A stretch of DNA of 64,000 nucleotides from Rotaria sp. Silwood1 (lineage: Eukaryota; Rotifera; Eurotatoria; Philodinida; Philodinidae): assembly GCA_905250075.1 (NCBI GenBank), contig CAJNOP010000078.1, forward strand, positions 186,001 to 250,000, written 5' to 3'. This document shows, piece after piece, positions 34,932 through 45,200 of this stretch. The notes beneath the pieces were generated by a model, which made no database searches, was not told the DNA's origin, and was given only the letters and a program-made list of their open reading frames with translations. Each line of letters begins with the position of its first letter. Position 1 is the first letter of the stretch. Made by a program: the position numbers and the translations under genes.

Positions 34932-37410
34932 GACAAAGAGAGGAAAATGTTGGTTCAACTGGTCGATCATATACAGAATTTTAAAAAAATCTTCTTACTG
35001 GTAATAGAACAATAAGTACAACTGGTGTTAATCCTAGTACATCAACTAGAATAGGACAATCATCATTAATGATTCCAACAGAAAAATTAACGGAACTCGA
35101 TTTGAAAGGTATCAAAAGTAATAATTACTTCGACCAATTTAAAAAAGAAAATAAATATGTTCATAGGAACGAAAGAACTTTCACGTGTTGTTTATTCAGA
35201 TGAACGTAGTAAACTTGATATTGTTTCACTTAAGCCTGATAGCGTAGAACTAAAGGTTAATTTAAACCCAAATAGCCATGAATAAATTTTGTTCTTTGAC
35301 TTTTCTTACAGAAGAAAGTCCACTAAAAATTCCTAAAGTAACATCATTATCATCATCTACATTAGCTAGTTTGCGTGGTACACCAACTGATGGAAAATTA
35401 AAACCAAATTATTATAGTAAAAAAAGTAAATATAAAGATGATTCAAATGTTCAATCACCAACGTTAAGGTTCATGAAACTTTTTTGTTTAATTAACTATT
35501 TTTTTATTTCTGCAGTGGTTCAACACGTACATCACTGTCACAAGGTCATTTAACAACTAGTCGTAAAACATCATTAGTACTGAGCGAGTAACAACAGTAA
35601 CCAATGATGAATTAGATAATCCATATGCTGATACAGATACACATAATCAATTTAGAGCTGTGTTGAAATGTGATAAATGTAGACAACCTATTGAATGTAT
35701 TGGTTATTGTATAATAATATGTGGAACACTTGTTCATCATGAACCAGCTATTACAGCTCCATTACTTATGGATATCATTGAAACAATTGGAAGAGTTGCT
35801 GCATCTCATAGATACGCATGGCAAGAAAATTCAACTGTTGTTGCACTGGCTAATTCAACTAGTACTGCACAACAATTTATTCATTGTGCGTTTCAACAAT
35901 AAGTTGCAGATAATATTTCTTATCAATGTTTTCAACAAAATTTGCAGGGTTTGATTCTGATATAAATAAAACCTTGAATAAGAAAACTTTTTTGTTTCAG
36001 ACGAAAAATCATTACATACAGTTGCTTTATCATGGAATGATTTTCCAGAATTTAATTCAATTATTGCACCTAAATGGCTTCCTAATGTAAATTTTTTTTT
36101 CTCGAAAATGTCATATCACGCATATAGAAGTTTAAGAAGGCGAGAAATGAAATCATTTTTTGCATTTTAAACTCTTGAATATTTGATAATTTATTTCAAA
36201 ACAAAATTTAATTATTATTTATTATAGGATATAAATGAACAAAAATGTCTTTCTCTTGACATTTCTACAACATTACTCAGTAATATCGCACAATTTATGG
36301 AATATATTTCGATTGATTCACCTATTCAATTATGTACAAGTGTATTTCTTGAATTTGATTTTTTATTTGATAAATTAACACGTATTTATACAACAATTAA
36401 ATCTAGTACACCAATTAATTATGGTTTAACTTTCATACTTCGTATTATGATGAGCATACTTCAAGTTCTATATTAGCAAATGTGAGACGTGTTTTTGATC
36501 CATTTTCAAAATTATTAACATTTATTTTACAAAATGAAACATTTCAATTAGAACATATTATTCAATTATGCTCAATAAGTAATCGAACATTTACACGAAT
36601 AAAAAAATATTAGAAGAAAAGTTTTTCAGAATTTAAAAATTTCTCTTTTCTGTAATAGGATCGAGAAAAACTTTGATTACCAAGAGTTATTGCTAATGTT
36701 CTTGTTGAAGCTATGTTTCATCGACATCCATGTCCGGATATAAATTTACTTTTAATGATTTAAATAAATGTTTCTTTTGATTTTTGCTTTTGCAATAAAT
36801 TTTTATTTTTATTCAGTTAATTTCGCTTGATGCTGGTGGTACAATTTATATATCAGCAATTGTCAGCGATGGCAATCGTGCATAAGATCCTCATAATATT
36901 GTGCGTTTGTGATCTCAGTGCTATGATGTTTTTTTCTATTTATACGAACTGTTTTTATTATTATTAAGTAATAACAAATGGAACGGAACGTATGAAACAT
37001 TATCTTAATGAAACAGTTGCATTTGTTGCTGATATTCATACAATAACAAAAATAAAAGTTACAAAAAAAGATTTTAAGAAAAACAATCTATTTTTTTGAA
37101 TTTCAATAGAGTAAAACGAAAGAAAAAAGTGAAGAATGACAACTATCTAGTTTAACAGAGGATACATTTGGTGGTCAATTAAAATAGTGGTCTTGCACAA
37201 TATCTTGCTTCAGAATTCACAGAGGGTGGATAAAGAGATTCAAAAGTAATTGCTCGTTTTCTTCCATGGCTTCATAATCCATCTACTTCTGTTCAAAAAG
37301 GGTTTGAATTTTCTATTATTATAAAAATATTTAAAAAATGTTTTTTTTCGGAGCAAAAGATTTTGTTGGTTATATTGGTCGTATGATTGATTATCAGTGC
37401 CAATGAAGAT
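34932..37410 (+). pseudogene. UNC80: Decayed UNC80-like gene fragment
   Basis: UNC80 is a large scaffold of the NALCN sodium-leak channel complex. Here only a middle-to-late portion is present, in pieces: a Ser/Thr-rich exon (35337-35468, ESPLKIPKVTSLSSS...), then CDKCRQPIE and HHEPAITAPLLMDIIETIGRVAASHRYAWQENS (35665-35900), DEKSLHTVALSWNDFPEF (36000-36090), a helical exon from 36229 (QFMEYISIDSPIQLCTSVFLEFDFL), IIQLCSISNRTF (about 36560), LPRVIANVLVEAMFHRHPCPDINLLL, ERMKHYLNETVAFVADIHTITKIK, EDTFGGQLK and ARFLPWLHNPST (about 37255). Introns with GT-AG ends survive. Lesions include a frameshift at about 35583, TAA at about 35900, TAG at 36474, TAG after GGQLK and TAA at 37231. The order and the Cys-x-x-Cys/HEPA block match my memory of UNC80; UNC79 is the alternative. 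No start or 3' end is present. Confidence 0.8.
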
Positions 37411-37784
37411 GCCAGATTGATAGCGTTTATTCTTGAAAGATGAGAAATGATGAGTACATTCGAACGATGTTTATTTTTCATTTAAATGCGAGATAAGCCC
37501 CGTAGTGGACATGATAAGGCATATATGTGTATATATATATATGTATCAGAACTTGCACGCAAAGAGATATTTTTTTTCACTTCTTCATAAGAAATAACAA
37601 GTGTTGTCTCACTACGCTTGGATTCGTTGAATATTATGTTCTTTTTAGACCTTTCATTAAAAAAATTTTACATCGAAAAACTGAATATATTTTAGTTTTC
37701 TCAACGACTCATGGAGCTTAACAAAAAACAAATATCATGCTCAACTCCTATTGAAATGAAACAAAGTAAGACTGGTAGTTTGCC
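37411..37784 (+). other. Short region with AT microsatellite and possible exon
   Basis: A TATATG/ATAT tract lies at 37520-37545. From about 37722 a frame reading LNKKQISCSTPIEMKQSKTG leads into the target site of the hAT-like element at 37785 and would continue on the other side, so a coding exon may have been hit. This is weak. Confidence 0.25.
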
Positions 37785-38922
37785 TAGTGTCCTGTGGAAA
37801 CGATTTTTTTCCGAATTTTCCCGGCTCGTTTCCCGCGGGAATCGGGAACGGGGATTCTTGTGAAGACTTCGGGAACAGGAACAAGGGAACGGAAACGATG
37901 TTAAGAAGTGACGTTCCCGAAAATTTGTTTTAATTTTATATTTATCCAGATATATTTATGAACATTTTTATTATTTTTAATCTAGTCAGATTCGCATGCT
38001 TACTAACATATATGCACACATGTTTTTTGTGAATAAGATTCGAACTCATACGCTCTTTTTATAATAAGAAGTTCTATATAATTCGATCATCAACATACAT
38101 TAGAAGTACAATAAAAACTAAATAATATAACGCCCATTAGGTTACTACTAAGTTCGTGTATTATGTTTCTTAACGGTTATATAGGAACCTAAAAATTGAA
38201 CAGGTTTTAGGAGTTACCATAGTGTGGTTATATGAGAATGATTTCAGTTTAATGAAGTATTAAACAAGTACATATGGAAGAAAAAAACTAAATTGTTCTA
38301 TCCGATAGCAATCATACTACCAAATAGCGAAAACGTGGATGTCGACGTAGAATTTCTTTAGTACTAGTTTTTGTAAATACGACTCTTTGTGTATTGACAT
38401 TCATAGTAGAACAAAATTCTAGTCAATCGGAAGATCAATACATATAACACTGACCTTTGCATACAAGTCCTATATTTCTGATAAAAATACATCAGTATTG
38501 CACGTGAATACATATTAGGACAAGAATCATATATGATCTTGTATATTTCCTTAAAAACTTGAAAAATTAGGTTTGCATATCTGAGTATGAACTACTACGA
38601 CTCGAAAACATCTTTCCAGAATACGCTAGTCTCTTAGAGCTTCTCCCACATAAGAATGTTTTTCAGCTGTTACACTTGACGAAAAATTTGCTGTAATGTA
38701 ACATTATACAGTACACGATGTCGAAAGGATCTAGTATACATTAGTAATATCTTTCTCAACCCTCAAAAATGAAACAAAAATGAGAATTTCAAAAGCATTA
38801 CGGGAATACGGAAACGGGAACAAAAATATTTTTTACGGGAACGGGAATAAAAGATTTTTGTGCGGGAACGGAAACGGAAACGGGAAACGGGAATGGCGAA
38901 AAGTCGTTCCCGCAGGACACTA
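37785..38922. mobile_element. hAT-like non-autonomous element, 1138 bp, 8 bp target duplication
   Basis: The ends TAGTGTCCTGTGGAAACGA and TCGTTCCCGCAGGACACTA form an inverted repeat, and identical 8-mers AGTTTGCC flank both sides (37777-37784 and 38923-38930). Subterminal regions are rich in GGGAACGGGAAC-type words in inverted orientation (37830-37920 and 38800-38905). The middle is AT-rich and encodes no transposase. The element at 54758 has the same ends and subterminal words, so both belong to one family. The 8 bp duplication supports the hAT superfamily. Confidence 0.92.
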
Positions 38923-38963
38923 AGTTTGCCACCACTTTCTGAATATAATTATATCTAATATAG

Positions 38964-39508
38964 ACGAAATTGATGAGATGAGTTCAGCAATCGATCATGA
39001 AGAAGCCGCCAATACAAGTACATGGGGCCATATTAACTTTGATGAGACACGCGCTTGTGCAGCATCCAAGGTATCTGTCGGTCATGCCTCTTCGCTGGTG
39101 CGAGGAAGATCAGGTGAGTGACATTATTGCAATCTTTGAAAATATTGATTTTCCAAAAATAGGAACTGTCTGGCCGTGCTGATCACTCCGTGACGCCAGC
39201 ACCATGACCGACAACCTGGTGCCGGTGACACGCAAATTAATGGGCAATGTCAATGTAGGTTATGGTAATGCTGGTCCCATTGTTCTCATGGGATACAAGG
39301 CAGGTGAGCCAGTGTACCGAACCACTACTATACTGGCCACCGGTAAGCATCCGTTGCTAATTTTAAAATTTTAATAAGATCAAATTTTTTTCTAGCCTTG
39401 GAAGGAGAGCGTCCTGGCTCATACCAGGTCCATGAGCCAGCGTTGTTTCCAAATGTCTTAATCGTTGAGTGCGGGCTGAAGCAGGCCGATATCACAGTCC
39501 TCACGGAG
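38964..39508 (+). pseudogene. GC-richer three-exon gene fragment of unknown function
   Basis: Three blocks with GT-AG boundaries: 38964-39113 (donor GTGAGT), 39163-39342 (donor GTAAGC) and 39396-39508 (donor GTAAGG). G+C is clearly higher than in any other exon of the window. Block 1 reads EIDEMSSAIDHEEAANTSTWGHINFDETRA; block 2 contains MTDNLVPVTRKLMGNVNVGYGNAGPIVLMGYKAGEP; block 3 reads LEGERPGSYQVHEPALFPNVLIVECGLKQADITVLTE. Blocks 2 and 3 join in phase. Joining block 1 to block 2 meets an in-frame TGA early in block 2, so either the gene is damaged or my splice choice is wrong. I do not recognise the family. No further exon was found beyond 39508, where a small TIR element begins. Confidence 0.5.
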
Positions 39509-39543
39509 GTAAGGATTATCATATAAACTTGATATTATGGTAG

Positions 39544-39821
39544 TGTCAAACTTGAAAGTTGAATGCAATTATTGAAAAGCTTTTTCAACTATTCAATTAT
39601 TTCTCTATTCGAATAGTTGAAATTCAGATATTCAACTGTTCAAGTTTTCATTATTCGTTCTATCAGTCAGACCTGTCGCTCAATTCTTTTACGGCATTCA
39701 CATGCAATGCCATGTTGCTTGCGTATGCGTAGTTGCATGTGCTTGGATTTCAAGGTTGGTTTAATAGTCGAACATCTTTACGTGATTTGTTTCATAATTG
39801 AATTCAACTTTCACGCTTGAC
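39544..39821. mobile_element. MITE, 278 bp, TGTCAAACTTGAAAGTTGAA-type ends
   Basis: GTCAAACTTGAAAGTTGAATGCAATTA at the left is mirrored by AATTGAATTCAACTTTCACGCTTGAC at the right with three or four mismatches. The interior contains further ATTCAA/TTGAAT symmetry. A similar word set (GTCAAACTTGAAACTTGAATTCAATT) occurs at about 55146 inside another element. The target duplication is not clear. It encodes nothing. Confidence 0.65.
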
Positions 39822-40320
39822 ATGTATGGATACACCAATAAACAATTCGATAATTCTGTACGAATAAATATTCTAATTAGATTAAAAAAAAAGTAACCTT
39901 ATTGAAACAGTGACTGTCAAAAGTATATATGAAAGCTATTTTGTTCATATACGTATGTTTTGAATATTCCTAATGAATATTCTGGATTTCGACAGTTTAT
40001 GCGTTGAAAAAAAAGATCTCAATTGATCTTTAGATGTTTTTTGACGCTGATGCGCCTACCTAGAATATTAAAATCGAATAAAATTCCAACATATGATAGA
40101 AACCTTGTGGATTTACCAATGTATAATATATTTGATGTTGCTACGTCTTCTATAGAATACATACTAGAATAAAGAATGTAAAATTTATATTTCATAATTG
40201 TTTCGTTTTTTGCATGAAAAAGATGTTGAGAAAAACAAAGCCATATTCTGCAATTATACACCCGGTAATGAATTTCGTTGATGACAAATTGAACAATATT
40301 CAATCTAAAATACATAATGA
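39822..40320. other. No supported gene
   Basis: A 98-codon minus ATG frame (40019-40315) starts just past the stop of the exon at 40321 and has no recognisable domain. It is probably 3' untranslated or intergenic sequence. Confidence 0.35.
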
Positions 40321-40539
40321 TTAATTATTTTCTGTCATTTTTACTTCTATTTGATTATTATAACCTTTAGTAAAACATAATAATTGATGAAAATAATCAG
40401 CTTTCCTGAATGAAGAATAAGCATTTGTTAAATGAACTCTAACATGATTATTAATAACATTTAACATAATCGAAGCATAATGTTTATCTACTTCATTAAT
40501 AAAATCAATTAAATATTTTTCGCTTTCAAGCTTATTATC
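40321..40539 (-). CDS. Orphan terminal exon, possibly pterin carbinolamine dehydratase-like
   Basis: A minus-strand exon of 72 codons plus stop that begins right after a ATGTATAG acceptor at 40541-40540 and ends at TAA 40321. It reads EKYLIDFINEVDKHYASIMLN, NNHVRVHLTNAYSSFRKADYFHQLLCF and a polar tail. The pattern FxNEVxxH...N.V.V.LT......L...D... weakly recalls pterin-4a-carbinolamine dehydratase (PCD/DCoH), but the similarity is slight and from memory. Upstream exons should lie just beyond 40592, exactly where copy C of the 750 bp TIR element sits; I find no matching exon on the far side. The gene may be interrupted or truncated. Confidence 0.45.
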   Translation of the reverse strand, partial: DNKLESEKYLIDFINEVDKHYASIMLNVINNHVRVHLTNAYSSFRKADYFHQLLCFTKGYNNQIEVKMTENN

Positions 40540-40592
40540 CTATACATAAAGATGATTCAACCGCTACCCATGCCAACTAATGTCGGATTTTT

Positions 40593-41331
40593 TGTGTACT
40601 CAAAAAGTGAATACACTCTAGAATCGGTCAGTATGTCCGGCCGGCCGTTTACACGATAACTTTCGAAAGGAGAGTCCGATTGCGATGAAATTTTCTATAC
40701 AGTTCAGTCTTTACAATATCTCGATCGAGTTCGAAGATGAGAGGGATCGGCCGAGCCATTCCTGAGTTATTGCAAAAATACCCATTTTTCCCTATAGCTT
40801 CCTATGGAAAAATCGACCCATCGCCGCTTTCATAAAAGACTTTTCCTATCATAGTCAATTAAAACCCCAACTATTATATACCATTCGATAGAGAATTTCA
40901 AGAGCTACAAAATGATATATAAAACATGAGGAAACAGGAAGATTATCTCACCCATCGCAAAGATAAATAGGGAAGAATCGGTTCTGTTTTTGTGCACGCT
41001 CTAATTGATCACCAATTAGAGCTCTATCTTTCGACCATAGAGATGATAATCGAAGGTTTTCTGGGGTGGAGAACTAGAATCTGCACTAAACTTGGCTCGA
41101 AGCCCCATTGGTTGAGTATTGACCAATAGAAATCATGTTATAGGAAAAACGACTTTCTGAGGCTAAATAAAGCCGAACAGGTGAAATTTGAGGTCTATAC
41201 GCTCCTAAGTCCTACGGTTGAACAGTAGGCAATGGAATTCAAGGGTTTATAGAAAAGGTTTGCCACGCAGATTTTTATATCCAGACATTCTAGGATGACC
41301 GATTTGTCTCATTCACTTCTTGAAGTACACA
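40593..41331 (+). mobile_element. 750 bp TIR element family, copy C (complete)
   Basis: TGTGTACTCAAAAAGTGAATACAC at the left and ATTCACTTCTTGAAGTACACA at the right, 739 bp, same body as copies A and B. The shared tail (CTTGGATATAAATCCAAG palindrome, then ATTTCCACATTTATTTTA) continues to about 41366. The left flank CTAATGTCGGATTTTTT also occurs inverted at 48808-48824 beside the second large palindrome. Non-autonomous. Confidence 0.9.
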
Positions 41332-41366
41332 TAACTCTTGGATATAAATCCAAGATTTCCACATTT

Positions 41367-41871
41367 ATTTTAGTCTCGGTCCGATGTTGTTCCCGGTCTG
41401 GGCAGAAATTCTTCAGAATTTATTCATTTTAAGTATTTAAAATCTTTAATTACTCTTATTTTGATCGTTTCCTGCGACAAACAATACGATTTACAACATA
41501 ATTTACTAAAAATCACAGAAAATTTTGTAAAAATTTAGTATCTCCTAGTCCCGGTTAGCAGTGTCAAGGTTCCTCGTTCCCTACGGTTCCGCTCCCAACA
41601 AACACAAACCCACTTTACAAACCATATTGATGCATTTTTAAACGCCATGGAATATTAATATAGCCTTTCAATGTCTTTTCGTACAAAGTTGATCTGAGTT
41701 CCGGGAACCCAGCATCCGGATGGGTTCTCCATTTCCATGAACTAGGTATGACACTTTAACTTTACTTTCAAAATTAAAGTAATTATGTTAAGAGTCCTTG
41801 GTAATCATTCTGAATTTCTTGCCTAACCTTATCGACTTCAGAATTCCACTAGGAAGAGGCTATTTCTTGAA
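41367..41871. other. Intergenic, possible element relic
   Basis: Short GC-rich words (GTCCCGGTTAGCAGTG near 41550, TTCCGGGAACCCAGCATCCGG near 41698) stand out in AT-rich DNA and may be remnants of mobile elements, but no paired ends were found. Confidence 0.35.
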
Positions 41872-42016
41872 GGGTGTGGGCATGGGTGTGGGTGTGAGTG
41901 TGAATGTGGATGTGAGTATGCACTAAAAGAAGATCCATATTCACACTCACATCCAAACCGACACACTCACACTTACACCCACATTCACACTCACACCCAC
42001 ACCCACGCCCCCACCC
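41872..42016. repeat. Inverted TGTGGG-like microsatellite, 145 bp
   Basis: A G-rich arm (GGGTGTGGGCATGGGTGTGGG..., 41872-41920) faces a C-rich arm (...CACACCCACACCCACGCCC, about 41941-42016) around a 20 bp spacer. It is the largest of three such head-to-head tracts in the window, and would form a long hairpin. Confidence 0.85.
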
Positions 42017-42238
42017 GCTCCATTTGTATAGCACTTCGATTTCAAAATCATTACATTCAATATCATCGGATTCATTTTGGAATCTCCACAGGCAACATTC
42101 GAAAATATACGGGTAGGGACGTCAAATTTTAAAAACTCATCTTAAGGCGAAGTCAGATTTCAAAAGACAATTCCAAAAACGCATGCAAATATGATTTCGA
42201 AATCAAACAAAAACACACCAGTTCAATAATTAAACAAT

Positions 42239-45200
42239 TCAATTCACTTCCATTAAACTCTGTCCAACGTTATCCCTTCTTGTGTTTTCGTATATTTTTT
42301 TATTGCGCTCAATCCGTTTCTGAATACGATTTTCAAGCTTTTTTCCGATCGGTATCTTGTAGAGATTTAATGTGGTGAGTGTCTGTGAGAAAAGATTCAA
42401 ATGGGGATATGAGGGAAGTGAAGAAAGAATGAGAGTCACCGTGTTATAACGTAATGCATTTGCTAGATGTAGTACTCCATCATGTATGAACATATTCTCG
42501 TGAAGATCTAGTGTGGTGAGTGTCTGTGGAAAAAAGTGCAGTTGAGGATATGAGAAAGATGAGGAGAGTATGAAGATCACCGTGTTATAGCATAATGCAT
42601 CAGCCAAATATTGTGCTCCGACGTCACTTATCAGATTCTCATGAAGGTCCAGTGTAGTGAGTGTCTATGTGAAAACGTGCAGTTGACGATATGAGAGGGA
42701 TGACAAGAGAATGAGGGTCACCATGCTATTTCGTAATGCATTAGCAAAATGTTGTGTCCCTTCGTCCCCGATTTCATTTAATCCGAGATATAGTGTGGTA
42801 AGTGTCTACGTGAAAAAGTGCAGGTAGAAATTTGAGAGAGATAAAGAGAGAATGAGGGTCACTTTGTTATTTTCTAATGCATCAGCCAGATATTCCGCTC
42901 CTTCGTCTTCAATTTCATTGTATCCAAGATCTAGTGTAGTGAGTGTCTGTGTGAAAAAAGTATAAATGAGGATATGAGAGAGATAAAGAGAGAATGAGAA
43001 TCACCGTGTTATTTCGTAATGCATCAGCAAGATGTTCCGCTCCTTCGTCTCTGATTCGATTGTACGAGAGATTTAGTACGGTGAGTGTCTGTAGGAAAAG
43101 TCTAGATGGAGATATGATAGAGATGAAGAGAGAGTGAGTCACCGTATTATTTCGTAATGCATCAGCTACATGCATTGCTCCATTGTCTCCGATTTGATTG
43201 TTGGAGAGATCTAATGTGGTCAGTGTCTGTGCAATAAAGTACAGATGGAGATTCGTGAGAGATGAAGAAAGAATTAGGGTTACCCCGCTATTTTTTAGTA
43301 CATTAACGACCTGCAGTGCTCCAAGTGCTCCGATGCCATTGGTAGAGAGATTTAAGGTAGTGAGCATCTATGTGAAAAGGTACAGATGGAGATATGACAG
43401 AGATGAAAAGAGAGAGAATAAAGGTCACCGTGTTATTTCGTAAAGCCTCAAGCAGATAATGTGTTCCGAGAGCTCCGATTTGATTGGAGGAGAGATTCAG
43501 TGAGTTTAGTGTCTATGTGAAAAAGTTCAGATAGGGATATGTGAGAGAGATGAAGAAAAAATGAGGGTTACCTTATTATTTTCTAACGCATCCGCCAAAT
43601 GTTGTGCTCCGTTGTGTTCGATATGATTCTCCTGGAGATCTAGTGTAGTGAGTTTCTGTGTGAAAAAGTATAAACGAGGATATGCGAGAGATGAAGAGAG
43701 AATGAGTATCACCGTGTTCTTTCGTAAAACATCGGCCAAATGTTGTACTCCTTGGTCTCCAATTCCAGTACTTCCGAGAGATAGTATGGTGATTGTCTGT
43801 ATGAAGGAGAGCAGAAGGGAGATATGAGAGAGATGAAGAAAGAGTAAGGGTCACCGTATTCTTTTCTAATGCATGAGCCAGATAGTTTGCTCCTGCGTGT
43901 CCAATTTCATTTAATCCGACATGTATTGTGATGAGTGTCTGGGTGAAATGTGAAGATGAGGATACGAGAGAGATGAATGCAGAATAAGGGTAACCGTGTT
44001 ATTTTCTAGTGCATCAGCCAGCTGTTTTGCACCATGTTCTCCGATTTGATTGTGTCCTAGATCTATTGTGGTCAGTGTCTGTGTCAAAAAGTGTACATGG
44101 GAATTTAAGAGAGATGAAAAGGAAATGTAAGTCACTGTATTGTTTCGTAGTGCTTCAGCCAGATGCTGTGCTCCATTGTCTCCAATTTGGTTGTAGTAGA
44201 GGTATAGTTCGGTTAATGTCTGTGTGAAAAATCTATAGTTGAAGATATGAGAAAGCTGAAAAGAGAATGAAGATCACCGTGTTATTTTGCAATGCTTTAG
44301 CGAGATGCTTTGCTCCATTCTCTCCGATTTGATTGTTGTAGAGATATAGTGTTGTTAGTGTCTGTATGGAAAACTGTAGATGGAACACGGAAGATTTAGA
44401 GAGAGAATGAGAATCACCATGTTATTTTGTAATGTATCAGTCAGGTATTGTACTCCTTTGTCTCCGATTCGATTGTATCCGAGATTGAGTTTGATGAGTG
44501 TCTGTGTGAAAAGGGAAGATGTCAATATGAGAAAGATGAAGAGAGAATGATTTGTTACGGTGTTATTTCGTAATGCATCAGCCAGATATTGTACTTCGTC
44601 TTCTCGGATATCAATATCGTGGAGATCTAATGTGGTGAGTGTCTGTGTGAAAAAGCGCAGGTGGAGCTATGAGAGAGATGAAGAATCCATGAAGATAACC
44701 ATATTATTTTGATAATTTTACAATGTATATAGTATTATATTGAAGTAATTTTTACTCTGTATGTTTCCATGATTTATTGTTATGTCGTTACTATTGAAGA
44801 GATTTTGAATTATTGTGATTTAAGAACTGGAGAGAACTGAGTTTGATCTTGTTGGTTAATCTTTTTCTAGATGCGAATAGGACCAATTAACACATTTCAG
44901 ACTGCTATATGTTTACATGCACATGCTAGGATTTGTGACAGTCTTATTAAAAGAATAGGGCAAGGTGCAATGTTTTTGAAGGAATGCTTGTGCTTTATTG
45001 GTTTTTCACCTTTTTTCATTTATTTCACTATTGAATATTTATGTTTTTGATGGATATAGTAGTATATTTATGTATCAGAGATAGAGACTATGGTAAAAAG
45101 AAGTAGATGTTTGACTGTAGATTTTTCTAGATGGGATAATTCTTAATATATATTGTAGTTTTTGCGGTTCACAGAAATGATCCAGATAGCTGAAACGAAC

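Noticed and set aside
38030..38062. GATTCGAACTC word suggesting the T-loop of a minus-strand tRNA
   Set aside because: No acceptor stem, anticodon arm or D-arm could be paired around it; the word lies in the AT-rich middle of the hAT-like element.
42239..44135. Longer open frames through several LRR units, including the stretches between repeats
   Set aside because: The inter-repeat stretches have GT and AG ends and vary in length (54-61 bp), breaking the frame in many places. They are introns, and the frames are read-through.
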